Assembly (NCBI GenBank): GCA_021848165.1
Contig: JAJZMW010000129.1
Location: 1 to 18,767, forward strand
From: Thermoplasmata archaeon
Lineage (GTDB): Archaea > Thermoplasmatota > Thermoplasmata > Lutacidiplasmatales > UBA184
Length of the DNA stretch: 18,767 bases
Direction of reading: 5' to 3'
The position numbers and the translations under genes were made by a program. The notes beneath the pieces are model-generated. The model was not told where the DNA came from, did not search any database, and saw only the letters and a program-made list of their open reading frames with translations. Below, piece after piece: positions 1 to 6,308 of the stretch (within the stretch, counting starts at the first letter, position 1; every line of letters starts with the position of its first letter).

Positions 1-118
1 GCTCCAAGCGAGCGAAGAACGGATGGGTCTTGAACGGATGGTGCTCCATCTTGTAGCGGGTCAGCTCGTCGCGGAACCGCTCGCCCTCGAACCGGACCCA
101 GGGGGCCTCCTCGGTCAT
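1..118 (-). CDS. Partial CDS, N-terminal 39 residues; family uncertain
   Basis: The leftward reading frame opens at an ATG (118-116) and runs off the left edge of the window, giving only 39 residues. The visible protein is charged, beginning MTEEAPWVRFEGERF, and contains HHPFKTHPFF followed by ARLE. The His-Pro-Phe pattern recalls the N-terminal helix of TenA/PqqC-like (haem-oxygenase-fold) proteins, but 39 residues are too few for a family call. The start is supported by a TATA-like element centred about 24 bp upstream, implying a leaderless transcript. It diverges from the CoA-transferase gene. That a real gene starts here is fairly secure; the family is a guess. Confidence 0.55.
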   Translation of the reverse strand, partial: MTEEAPWVRFEGERFRDELTRYKMEHHPFKTHPFFARLE

Positions 119-135
119 CGGAGCAGCATCGCCCC

Positions 136-146
136 GGCGTATTTGG
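136..146 (-). promoter_or_regulatory. TATA-like box of the leftward partial gene
   Basis: On the minus strand the sequence reads CCAAATACGCC, an AT island in GC-rich DNA centred about 24 bp upstream of the ATG at 118. That is the distance expected for a leaderless archaeal transcript. Confidence 0.45.
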
Positions 147-172
147 GCCAGAAGGTTCCGTGGTGAACCTCC

Positions 173-182
173 CTACTTATGG
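173..182 (+). promoter_or_regulatory. TATA-like box of the CoA-transferase gene
   Basis: The plus strand reads CTACTTATGG, centred about 27 bp upstream of the ATG at 205. This spacing supports leaderless initiation at 205 rather than at the in-frame GTG codons at 160 and 163, which lie upstream of the box. Confidence 0.5.
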
Positions 183-204
183 AATCCGCCGGGGGTCGCG
201 GCCC

Positions 205-1509
205 ATGCGCGACTCGTTCCGGGCTCCGGCGATCGTGCCGGAGTACGGTCCGCTCGCCGGCGTCCGGGTCCTCGACTCAGCGCGGTTCGTCGCCGGCCCG
301 TGGGCGGCCGGATATCTCTCCGAGTTCGGCGCCGAGGTGATCCACATCGAGGTGCCGCCGTTCCACCGGCCGTACGCCGACCCGACGCGAACGCTCGTGC
401 CGCAGCTGCCGGAGGGGGCGCCGGCGGACGAGCAGGTCTCGGAGTCATGGATCCAGTACTCCCGCAACAAGCTCTCCCTCGGCCTCGACCTTCGCCATCC
501 GGACGGGCGATCGGTCTTCCTCGATCTGGCGCAAAAGTCCGACATATGGATCGAATCGTCGCGACCGGGGACCTACGACAAGATCGGGCTCCCCGACGAC
601 CGAGTGCACGCCGCCAATCCCCGCCTGACGATCGTGCACATCTCGGGGTACGGTCGGACCGGAGTCCCCGAACGGATCCGGGCGCCGAGCTACGACCTCA
701 CCGGGCAAGCGTTCAGCGGCTACCTGTCGCTCCAGGGCGAGCCGGACCCGGCCCCCCCGATGCGCGCCGGCACCGCGCTCAACGACACCGTCACGGGGCT
801 GGCCGCGGCCGGGGCCGCGACGATGGGATACATCTCCGCGCTCCGGTCCGGGCGAGGGCAGTCGATCGACGTGGCGCAGTACGAGGTCTTCTTCACGCTG
901 CTCGAGAACTTCGCGCTCGATTACTTCGCCCGCGGCGTCGCCCGAGGGCGTCACGGCTCCGCCCACCCGCGCCTGCACCCCTACGATGTCCACCGCGCGC
1001 AGGACGGATGGGTCGTCGTCGCCGCGCCGAATCCGGACGCGTACCGTCGTCTCAAGACGATGATCGGGTTCTCCGACGATCGGTTCGACGATCCCGGCTA
1101 CCGTCTCGCCCACCGGGGCCCGGTCGACGCCGCGATCGCCGCGTTCTGCGCGGCGCGGAGCCGGGACGAACTTGAGCGCCTCGCGCGCGAGCACGACGTT
1201 GCCCTCGAGCGGATCTCCACGATCGCCGACATCGCCGCGGACCCGCACTACCGCGCGCGCGAGATGCTGATCGAGTGGGAGGATCCGGTCGTGGGGAAAG
1301 TGCGAGGCCCCGGGATCGCTCCCAAGTTCGAGCGGACCCCCGGGCGGGTCTGGCGCGGCGCGCCGTGGCTGGGCCAGGACAACCGCGCGGTGCTGGCCGA
1401 CCTCCTGGGCTATTCGCCGACGCGCATCGCCGAGCTCGCCGCCCTCGGAGTGATCGGAGAGGAGCCCCCGGGCGGTTCCCCTCCGGGCACGGGTGGGAAC
1501 GCCCCGTGA
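205..1509 (+). CDS. Class III CoA-transferase (CaiB/BaiF family)
   Basis: This 434-residue protein is of normal length for family III CoA-transferases, which move CoA between carboxylic acids through an aspartyl-CoA intermediate. The N-terminus has the family opening PLAGVRVLD followed by GPWAAGYLSEFGAEVIHIE. The likely catalytic aspartate is D164 in YDLTGQAFSG, and the conserved GRGQSIDVAQYE segment follows. I chose the ATG at 205 because a TATA-like box ends 23 bp upstream; an in-frame GTG at 160 would add 15 residues and lies upstream of that box. The stop overlaps the GTG of the acyl-CoA dehydrogenase (GTGA), so the two are co-translated. The acyl substrate cannot be read from the sequence. 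Pairing with an acyl-CoA dehydrogenase suggests activation of a short or branched acid (inference). Confidence 0.9.
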   Translation: MRDSFRAPAIVPEYGPLAGVRVLDSARFVAGPWAAGYLSEFGAEVIHIEVPPFHRPYADPTRTLVPQLPEGAPADEQVSESWIQYSRNKLSLGLDLRHPDGRSVFLDLAQKSDIWIESSRPGTYDKIGLPDDRVHAANPRLTIVHISGYGRTGVPERIRAPSYDLTGQAFSGYLSLQGEPDPAPPMRAGTALNDTVTGLAAAGAATMGYISALRSGRGQSIDVAQYEVFFTLLENFALDYFARGVARGRHGSAHPRLHPYDVHRAQDGWVVVAAPNPDAYRRLKTMIGFSDDRFDDPGYRLAHRGPVDAAIAAFCAARSRDELERLAREHDVALERISTIADIAADPHYRAREMLIEWEDPVVGKVRGPGIAPKFERTPGRVWRGAPWLGQDNRAVLADLLGYSPTRIAELAALGVIGEEPPGGSPPGTGGNAP

Positions 1510-2684
1510 GCGCGACGATCCCCCCGTTGCCCGACGACCCGCTCGCGCAGGAGCTCGACGACTTCGTCGACCGATGGCGTCTCGTCGATCGCGCCCGAGA
1601 GCTCGATCGGACGCCCGCGTTCCCGAAAACGGAGTTTGCCGAGATGGGGGCGGCCGGGTGGCTCGGGCTGGATCGGAAGGCCGAGGACGGAGCGCGCGCG
1701 CTCCCCCCCTCGCGCGCCGGGACCCTCCTTTACCGGTTGGCCTACCGCGCCGGGACGGTCTTCGCGAAGCTCTCCCTCCAGCCCGGGTTCTCGAGCGTTC
1801 TGGGGGAGCACGGGTCGCCGGCGCTCGTCGAGCGATTCTATCGCCCCCTGGTGAAGGGTCGTCGGCTCGTGGGCAATCATCTGACCGAACCGGACGCCGG
1901 GTCCGACCTTGGCCGGCTCGCGACGGTGGCCACGCGGGACGGGAGCGAGTACCGCGTCTCGGGGGTCAAGAGCGAGGCGGCGTTCGCCGCCGACGCGGAC
2001 GCGGCGATCGTCTACGCCCGGACGCCGGGCTCGCAGGGGCTCGCCGGCATCACCGCGTTCCTGATCCCGCAGGATTCCTTGGGGATTCGGGCGACCGTGA
2101 TCGAGGACCTCGGCGAGCGCTGGATGCGGCGCGGGACCGTTCGGTACGAGAATGTGAGGGTCCCGATCGACCATCGCATCGGCGAGGAGGGGGAGGGGAT
2201 CCGCTACGTGCTCCCCGAGCTCGCCCGGGAGCGAGCGTACCTCGCGCTGATCTACCTCGGGGTCGCGCGCGCCTCCTGGGAGCAGACCGTCCGCCACGTC
2301 GGGGAGCGGGTCGTCTTCGATCGCCCCCTCCACGAGCACGAAGCGGTCGCCTTTCCGCTGGTCCAGGATTGGGGAGAGCTCGAGTCGTGCCGGCAGTTCG
2401 CGGAGCGGGCCCTCGCTCGCATCGGAGCCGGGGAGCGGGCCGACCTGGACACTTCCCTCGCGAAGACGATGGCGACCACGATCGCGCTGCGGACGATCGA
2501 TCACGCCATCCAGTTCCACGGCGGCGCGGGCTACTCGCGCGCCCTCCCGCACGAGCAGCGATACCGCGACGTTCGGAGCGGGGCGATCGCCCACGGCTCG
2601 ACCGAGGTCCTCCTGCGAGCGGCCGCGCGCGCGATCTGGCGGCCCCCGCACGGTCGCGCCGGTCCGTTCCAAGCTACCAAATAG
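1506..2684 (+). CDS. Acyl-CoA dehydrogenase family protein
   Basis: This 392-residue flavoprotein matches the acyl-CoA dehydrogenase family, which oxidises acyl-CoA to enoyl-CoA and passes electrons to an electron-transfer flavoprotein. Visible motifs are TEPDAGSD (flavin/substrate region), the GVKS strand, a FDRPLHEHEAVAF segment matching the usual FGRPL..QAV, and the C-terminal QFHGGAGYSR....RYRDVRSGAI. The usual IxEGT glutamate of short- and medium-chain enzymes is histidine here (H363 in IAHGSTE). A glutamate is present at E242 in ARERAYLAL, where isovaleryl- and long-chain enzymes carry their base. The GTG start overlaps the CoA-transferase stop by 4 nt; reading upstream of it would run through the CoA-transferase in another frame. 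An isovaleryl-CoA-like substrate is plausible but unproven. Confidence 0.9.
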   Translation: MSATIPPLPDDPLAQELDDFVDRWRLVDRARELDRTPAFPKTEFAEMGAAGWLGLDRKAEDGARALPPSRAGTLLYRLAYRAGTVFAKLSLQPGFSSVLGEHGSPALVERFYRPLVKGRRLVGNHLTEPDAGSDLGRLATVATRDGSEYRVSGVKSEAAFAADADAAIVYARTPGSQGLAGITAFLIPQDSLGIRATVIEDLGERWMRRGTVRYENVRVPIDHRIGEEGEGIRYVLPELARERAYLALIYLGVARASWEQTVRHVGERVVFDRPLHEHEAVAFPLVQDWGELESCRQFAERALARIGAGERADLDTSLAKTMATTIALRTIDHAIQFHGGAGYSRALPHEQRYRDVRSGAIAHGSTEVLLRAAARAIWRPPHGRAGPFQATK

Positions 2685-2718
2685 GCCCGCCCCCGTCCCC
2701 GCGCGGGAGAACCTTCGA

Positions 2719-3138
2719 ATGAAATCGCCCGTACGAGAATTCGGCCTCCTCGGCTTCGACCACGTCGACCTGCGGGTCAAGGACCTCCCGAAAGCGCGCC
2801 GGTTCTTCGTCGAGCAGATGGGAATGGACGTCCTCGGCGAAGGGGAGGACCATGCCTACCTCTTGTTCGGGGACCAGGTCCTCGGGCTCCACGCGGCGAA
2901 GGACGGGGAGGCGCTCGGCGGCGTCGATCACATCGCCCTGCGGGTCAGCGAGTGGACGGGCCTCAAGAGCCGCGTCCAACGATCCCGGGTCGTGATCACG
3001 GGAGAGAAGGAGCGCGCGACATCGCGCTCGCTCTTCCTCCGGGGCCCCTCGGGGATCCAGATCGAGCTCGTCTGGCGGCCGGACCCGGGGACCCCTCCGC
3101 CCCACCACGGGGCGTGCGCTCCCCCCAAGCGGGCCTAG
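2719..3138 (+). CDS. VOC-superfamily (glyoxalase/bleomycin-resistance fold) protein
   Basis: This 139-residue protein carries the two beta-alpha-beta-beta-beta units of the vicinal oxygen chelate fold. The first begins GFDHVDLRVKDLPKARRFF with its histidine at H15. The second begins GGVDHIALRV with H71 and ends GPSGIQIELVW with E116. H15, H71 and E116 fit a metal site, with H58 a possible fourth ligand. The family covers isomerases, dioxygenases and resistance proteins, so the reaction cannot be named. It starts 34 nt after the acyl-CoA dehydrogenase with a GGGAG Shine-Dalgarno-like stretch about 9 nt upstream, so it is probably in the same operon. A methylmalonyl-CoA epimerase-like role would suit the context but is speculation. 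The TAG stop overlaps that of the convergent cupin gene. Confidence 0.85.
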   Translation: MKSPVREFGLLGFDHVDLRVKDLPKARRFFVEQMGMDVLGEGEDHAYLLFGDQVLGLHAAKDGEALGGVDHIALRVSEWTGLKSRVQRSRVVITGEKERATSRSLFLRGPSGIQIELVWRPDPGTPPPHHGACAPPKRA

Positions 3139-3476
3139 CGTGCGGAGGTCGCGGGGAGCGCGACGCGTCGCTCGACGAAGTAGTGCACGCTCGATGTCCC
3201 GGGGCGGAAGCGGAAGCTGTGGGGGACCCGCGCGGGGATGAGGTGAACCGCTCCGCGGCCGTGCTCTTCGACGCGACCGTCGATCGTCATTTCGATCGAC
3301 CCTTCGACGACGACCCCCCACTCGACGTCGTGCGTGTGGGTCGGGACGGTCACCTCCGCTCGGTCGGCCGCGAGCTCCATGAAGAGCACCTGCGTTCGAC
3401 CGTCGTCGTGCACATAGACATCGATCCCCGAGAGCGTGGTGCGCGGCAGGCGTCGGACCGACTCGGGGAACGGCAT
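3135..3476 (-). CDS. Small single-domain cupin protein
   Basis: This 113-residue protein is a single beta-barrel cupin. Motif 1 is THTHDVEWGVVVEG with H47, H49 and E52, and motif 2 is LIPARVPHSF with H86; together these are the four expected metal ligands. Small cupins range from isomerases and dioxygenases to sugar-binding proteins, so no reaction is assigned. The ATG at 3476 lies 10 nt after the aminotransferase stop, preceded by AGGAACC, which suggests co-transcription and co-translation with ilvE. The reading frame continues open upstream inside ilvE, but that part is an arginine/serine-rich shadow with no cupin similarity. The stop codon overlaps the stop of the VOC gene on the other strand. 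Confidence 0.85.
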   Translation of the reverse strand: MPFPESVRRLPRTTLSGIDVYVHDDGRTQVLFMELAADRAEVTVPTHTHDVEWGVVVEGSIEMTIDGRVEEHGRGAVHLIPARVPHSFRFRPGTSSVHYFVERRVALPATSAR

Positions 3477-3486
3477 CGTGGTTCCT

Positions 3487-4437
3487 TCAGGCGCGGGCGG
3501 CCGCCACGGCCTTGGCCACCGGGAACGCGGTGAGCCACGAACGATACTTCGGCTCCTCGCCGTGGACGGCCCGGTAGTACACCTTCGCGATCGCCTGCGT
3601 GAGCGGGCCGACCTTGCCGCTCCCGATCTGATAGTGGCTGACCTCCCGGATCGGGGCGATCTCGGCGTAGGTCCCCGAAAAGAACGCCTCGTCCGCGCTG
3701 AGCAGTTCGTTGACGCTGATCGTCTTCTCGACGACCGGGTGGCCGAGGTCGCGGGCGATCTGGAGGACCGAGTCTCGCGTGACCCCGAGGAGGATGTCCG
3801 ACTCGAGGCCCGGGGTGTAGAGCGTCCCATCTCGAACGAGGAAGATGTTCTCTCCGCTCCCCTCCGCGATGTTGCCTCCCTTGTCGAGAAGGATCGCCTC
3901 ATCGTAGCCGTCCTTCTGGGCGTCGATGCCGGCGAGGTAGCTGTTCAGATAGTTGCCGGTCGCCTTCGCGAACGACGGGACGGCCAGCGAATGGGGCTTG
4001 CGGAACGGCGAGATCTTCGCGCGGACCCCCGCGTCGGAGCCATCCCCGAGGTACTTCGAGGCCCCGATGACCCCGATCGACAGCGAGACCTTTCCCTGGA
4101 GGTTCTTCACGCCGAGGCCCGGCTCGCCTCGGTACAGGATCGGACGGATGTACGAGGGCAGGATCCCGTTCGCGACCTGCGTCTCGAGGATCGCCTTCTC
4201 GATCTCGGAGCGGCTGTACGCCACCGGCATGTGGTAGAACCGTGCCGACTCGATCAGTCGGTCGACGTGTTCGCTGAGCCGGAAGATCGCCCCGCCCTCG
4301 GGGGTCGAGTAGGCCCGGATCCCCTCGAAGACCCCGACGCCATAGTGCAGGGTGTGGGCGAGCACGTGGACCCGCGCCTGGGCGAAATCGACGAGCTTCC
4401 CGTCCATCCAAACCTTCTTGGGCTGGGTCACCTCCAT
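3487..4437 (-). CDS. ilvE: Branched-chain amino acid aminotransferase (PLP fold type IV)
   Basis: This 316-residue protein matches class IV aminotransferases, which interconvert Val/Leu/Ile and their 2-keto acids with glutamate/2-oxoglutarate. Visible motifs are HYGVGVFEGIRAY near residues 31-43, FRLSEHVDRL, the PLP lysine K158 in FAKATGNYLNS, AEGSGENIFLV (191-201), GVTRDSVLQIARDLG and SADEAFFSGTYAEIAPI. Length is typical of IlvE. The ATG at 4437 was chosen because AAGGAGA lies 4 nt upstream and the conserved N-terminus starts just after it; the frame stays open to 4611 but the added residues look non-coding. A clear TATA box precedes it, and the cupin follows 10 nt downstream. A D-amino acid aminotransferase or aminodeoxychorismate lyase is less likely given the length and EGIRAY motif. 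Confidence 0.93.
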   Translation of the reverse strand: MEVTQPKKVWMDGKLVDFAQARVHVLAHTLHYGVGVFEGIRAYSTPEGGAIFRLSEHVDRLIESARFYHMPVAYSRSEIEKAILETQVANGILPSYIRPILYRGEPGLGVKNLQGKVSLSIGVIGASKYLGDGSDAGVRAKISPFRKPHSLAVPSFAKATGNYLNSYLAGIDAQKDGYDEAILLDKGGNIAEGSGENIFLVRDGTLYTPGLESDILLGVTRDSVLQIARDLGHPVVEKTISVNELLSADEAFFSGTYAEIAPIREVSHYQIGSGKVGPLTQAIAKVYYRAVHGEEPKYRSWLTAFPVAKAVAAARA

Positions 4438-4441
4438 CGGT

Positions 4442-4448
4442 TCTCCTT
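4442..4448 (-). promoter_or_regulatory. Shine-Dalgarno site of ilvE
   Basis: The minus strand reads AAGGAGA, 4 nt before the ATG. This near-perfect site fixes the ilvE start and shows a leadered mRNA here, unlike the leaderless genes nearby. Confidence 0.7.
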
Positions 4449-4488
4449 GCTTCCCGGTTGCCCGGGACGCCGAAGCGAGCGCGGTTGT

Positions 4489-4498
4489 GGATATATGG
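4489..4498 (-). promoter_or_regulatory. TATA box of ilvE-cupin
   Basis: The minus strand reads CCATATATCC, a strong AT island. A start of transcription about 25 bp downstream would fall near 4468, giving a leader of roughly 30 nt that contains the Shine-Dalgarno site. Confidence 0.65.
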
Positions 4499-4663
4499 CT
4501 CACCAATGCCTTGGCGCGAGCCGATTCGGCCGAGACGGCGCTCGTCCCACCGTTATGGGGACCGCGCCTTCCCCCCGCGATCCACCTCCCGCTCAGTGGA
4601 AGAATGTCCATCCGCTGGACGGTCGGAGCCCACTCTCTCCGCGCCTCAGGGGCGACCTAGACC

Positions 4664-4693
4664 CGTTACTGGAATCCGTAACGTTATGTACGG
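4664..4693. promoter_or_regulatory. Overlapping inverted repeats at the start of the hypothetical gene; candidate operator
   Basis: CGTTAC (4664-4669) and GTAACG (4678-4683) form a perfect 6-bp inverted repeat with an 8-bp spacer. A second repeat, CCGTA/TACGG (4676-4680 and 4689-4693), overlaps it and straddles the ATG at 4686. The position at the transcription/translation start suits a repressor site. No regulator is identified. Confidence 0.35.
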
Positions 4694-5048
4694 CGCGCGC
4701 CTGAGCCAATCCGTGTTCAGCCGTCGGGAACGCGACTACCTCCACACCTTGGTTCAGCTTCCGCCGGGGGAGCGGGATCTGCCGGCGGCCCCGTGGACGC
4801 CCGGATACCGACGCAAGCTCCAGTGGTCGATCCGCCGGAAGGCGTACCGTGCGATGGCGGACCTCGAGCTGTTGGTCGCGGCGGCGGAACGGGAGCCCCG
4901 GACGATCGCGGCGCAAACTCCGACTCGCGATGCGACCTCCGTCCCCGTGTACACGGATCCGTTCGTCACCGCCATCCGCGCCGTCAACTCCGCGCTGACC
5001 CGCGTTGCTCATCGCTCGCCTCCCGCGTCACTCAGGAAGGAGAAATAG
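4686..5048 (+). CDS. Conserved archaeal-type hypothetical protein
   Basis: This 120-residue protein has no domain to which I can assign a function. Its core, FSRRERDYLHTL around residues 11-22 and GYRRKLQWSIRRKAYRAMADLELL around 44-68, is a basic helical pattern I associate with small uncharacterised archaeal proteins (recollection, not a search). The C-terminal half is less ordered and ends in lysine/glutamate. The ATG at 4686 is chosen over upstream in-frame ATGs (from 4458) because the upstream residues look like translated non-coding DNA and an inverted-repeat cluster sits at this start. The stop is 6 nt before the zinc-ribbon gene, so the two are probably co-expressed. The basic helices might bind RNA or DNA, but nothing proves it. 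Confidence 0.7.
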   Translation: MYGARLSQSVFSRRERDYLHTLVQLPPGERDLPAAPWTPGYRRKLQWSIRRKAYRAMADLELLVAAAEREPRTIAAQTPTRDATSVPVYTDPFVTAIRAVNSALTRVAHRSPPASLRKEK

Positions 5049-5054
5049 AACGCT

Positions 5055-5372
5055 ATGAACTACGGTCTTTGGCTTGGAGTGGGCATCAGCGCCGTCGTCA
5101 TCGTCGTGGTCCTGGTGCTTCTGTGGTACATCAGCCACCGATTGAATCGGAAGTCGGGCAACACCGGCTTCGTCCAGCGCTCTCGCCTCACCTGCCCCAA
5201 GTGCGGCAAGACGTTCGACTACGAGTGGGTCCCGGGGGCGGCGTTGACGGCGGTCCGCCTCGGCAACAGTCGCTACATGGCCTGCCCGCTCTGCCACAAG
5301 TGGTCGACGTTCAACATCTACGATACCGTGGTGCCCGCCTCTCCACCCGCGGACGCCCCCCCGGCGCAGTAG
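5055..5372 (+). CDS. Small membrane-anchored zinc-ribbon protein
   Basis: This 105-residue protein has one hydrophobic segment (about residues 5-26, rich in Val/Ile/Leu), a short basic stretch (HRLNRK), then two cysteine pairs, CPKC (47-50) and CPLC (77-80). These would bind one zinc ion in a ribbon fold. The tail is Pro/Ala-rich. With the basic residues after the helix, the ribbon most likely faces the cytoplasm (inference from the positive-inside rule). It starts 6 nt after the preceding gene; GGAAGGAGA lies across that gene's end, about 12-14 nt upstream, so the two look translationally linked. No known function is recognised. Candidates are a membrane adaptor or a scaffold for a partner such as the preceding protein. 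Confidence 0.85.
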   Translation: MNYGLWLGVGISAVVIVVVLVLLWYISHRLNRKSGNTGFVQRSRLTCPKCGKTFDYEWVPGAALTAVRLGNSRYMACPLCHKWSTFNIYDTVVPASPPADAPPAQ

Positions 5373-5539
5373 ACGTGTCCCGATTCGTCCCCCGGGGCCC
5401 GGATCCGGGGTCGTGCCCCGGAGAAGATAGTTCGCCGTTCCCTCGGAGGTCTTGGCCCCTGGAGGGCATGACCGTCCGGCCGCAGGCGGGCCCTATTCAC
5501 GCGCGTTCCTTCCGGCTCAACGTCGGCAGCGCGGCCGTG

Positions 5540-5575
5540 GAAAGTCCACATATGTCTATGCATATGTATAGATAG
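5540..5575 (+). promoter_or_regulatory. Diverged, inverted copy of the vapBC operator, with TATA-like tail
   Basis: ATATGT occurs at 5550-5555 and 5562-5567 (12-bp period) and is followed by TATAGATAGG. Over 24 positions (5546-5569) about 20 match the vapB promoter element read on the minus strand, and GAAAGTC precedes both copies. The TTTAT of the vapB TATA box is missing here and ATG has become ATA. The AT-rich stretch 5564-5574 could itself act as a TATA box, with transcription starting rightward near 5595. Confidence 0.5.
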
Positions 5576-5711
5576 GCGCGGCGTAGCTCCGACGTCGGGG
5601 AGCGTGGGATCGACCCTTCGAGCTCAGTCTTCGGTGTGGGTCCGATGCTCGGCTCAGCCCCCGCCGGGCGGTCTCGGGGTGACTCTGACTCGGCAAGCCA
5701 CGGTCGTGGAC

Positions 5712-5730
5712 GTTACGTGTCGTACGTAAC
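5712..5730. repeat. Perfect 7-bp inverted repeat, 5-bp spacer
   Basis: GTTACGT (5712-5718) pairs with ACGTAAC (5724-5730). It shares the GTTAC/GTAAC core with the inverted repeat at 4664-4683, so it may be a protein site as well as a hairpin. Confidence 0.6.
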
Positions 5731-5929
5731 TCGGTGTTGCTTCGCACAATTCGGTGCGTTCGTGAGTCGAGAGACGGGTGGTGCTGAGAGATCCAAGCAC
5801 GGCGCGATCCCAACTTCCTTCCCATGTCGGGGGTCGACAGGGCCTTTGGGGGGCGGAAGGGTCGAAGGAGTACCGCGTGCCCCGCTGCCTTACGAGATCG
5901 CCCGTTGGAGGTGCCTCCCCCGACCCACG

Positions 5930-5957
5930 GCGGGCGTGGCAGCGACCGTACGCCCGC
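5930..5957. repeat. Perfect 8-bp inverted repeat, 12-nt loop
   Basis: GCGGGCGT (5930-5937) pairs with ACGCCCGC (5950-5957). It lies just outside the long-range helix 5826-5833/5917-5924. Confidence 0.6.
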
Positions 5958-6052
5958 GGCAGGGAGGTGGCCCCCCCTTCCCGGAGGGCCCCACCGGCGG
6001 ATGGAGGTTAGGTGTTCCCCTTGATGGGGTTCCGCAAGGCGGTCGGCGGGTT

Positions 6053-6089
6053 GTATAACTCGTGTTATACGACTCTCCGTCAGGGAGTC
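6053..6089. repeat. Two abutting hairpins
   Basis: GTATAAC-TCGT-GTTATAC (6053-6070) is immediately followed by GACTCTC-CGTCA-GGGAGTC (6071-6089, one G-U pair). There is no unpaired base between them, as in coaxially stacked helices of structured RNAs. They could also act as a bidirectional terminator, though no T-run follows. Confidence 0.6.
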
Positions 6090-6122
6090 GACCTCGCCGA
6101 TCGGCAGCCCGCCAGGCTGGAT

Positions 6123-6147
6123 CGCTCCAATTCGTTACGATGGAGCG
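6123..6147. repeat. Perfect 7-bp inverted repeat, 11-nt loop
   Basis: CGCTCCA (6123-6129) pairs with TGGAGCG (6141-6147). The loop contains a CGTTAC hexamer that recurs 30 bp downstream. Confidence 0.55.
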
Positions 6148-6308
6148 CCGTATCGAGACTATCGTTACTGAATTTTGATGTCGCCGTATGGCCGATTCCG
6201 ATCACCGACCCCCTATCCAACCCGTGGGACGTTCCAAAAGTCGCTGTACGGGCCCGGAATCGATTCTTCGTCAGAGGCGGAACTTGTCTCGCTCGATAGG
6301 TGCGACAT

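Larger units (their letters stand above)
5595..6150 (+). ncRNA. Candidate structured non-coding RNA (hairpin-rich)
   Basis: The region has a chain of potential stems: 5698-5709, 5712-5730 (7 bp), 5743-5758 (5 bp), 5781-5800 (5 bp), a long-range 8-bp helix 5826-5833/5917-5924, 5930-5957 (8 bp), 5966-5970/5991-5995, 6053-6070 (7 bp), 6071-6089 (7 bp with one G-U) and 6123-6147 (7 bp). A possible TATA box at 5564-5574 would start a rightward RNA near 5595. Strand, ends and identity are inferred. The stems could instead be protein-binding palindromes or remnants of a mobile element. Confidence 0.3.
5373..6308. other. Gene-poor intergenic region of about 0.93 kb
   Basis: No reading frame here shows a recognisable domain or the strongly GC-biased third positions of the neighbouring genes. 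GC content falls visibly, especially in 6120-6310. The region holds an inverted copy of the vapBC operator at its left side (5540-5575), a run of perfect hairpins (5698-6147), and repeated CGTTAC hexamers (5711, 6133, 6163). I found no tRNA-like cloverleaf, RNase P core or SRP S-domain motif on either strand. Confidence 0.7.

Noticed and set aside
4438..4611. An N-terminal extension of IlvE up to an ATG at 4611.
   Set aside because: It runs through the TATA box at 4489-4498 and ignores the strong Shine-Dalgarno in front of 4437; the extra residues have no IlvE counterpart.
3436..4704. A 422-codon plus-strand frame opposite cupin and ilvE.
   Set aside because: It is an antisense shadow of two clearly recognisable genes, with an Arg/Asp-rich composition typical of such artefacts.
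5537..5549. GGAAAGTCC, as in the universally conserved CR I of RNase P RNA.
   Set aside because: It is part of a short palindrome (GTGGA-AAG-TCCAC). None of the other conserved RNase P blocks, such as the 3' ACAGAA...GGCTTA type, is found within the next several hundred bases.
5577..5625. A tRNA-like start with TAGCTC, a loop and GAGC resembling a D-arm.
   Set aside because: The following bases do not form an anticodon stem, and there is no GGTTCGAATCC-like T-arm or matching acceptor stem.
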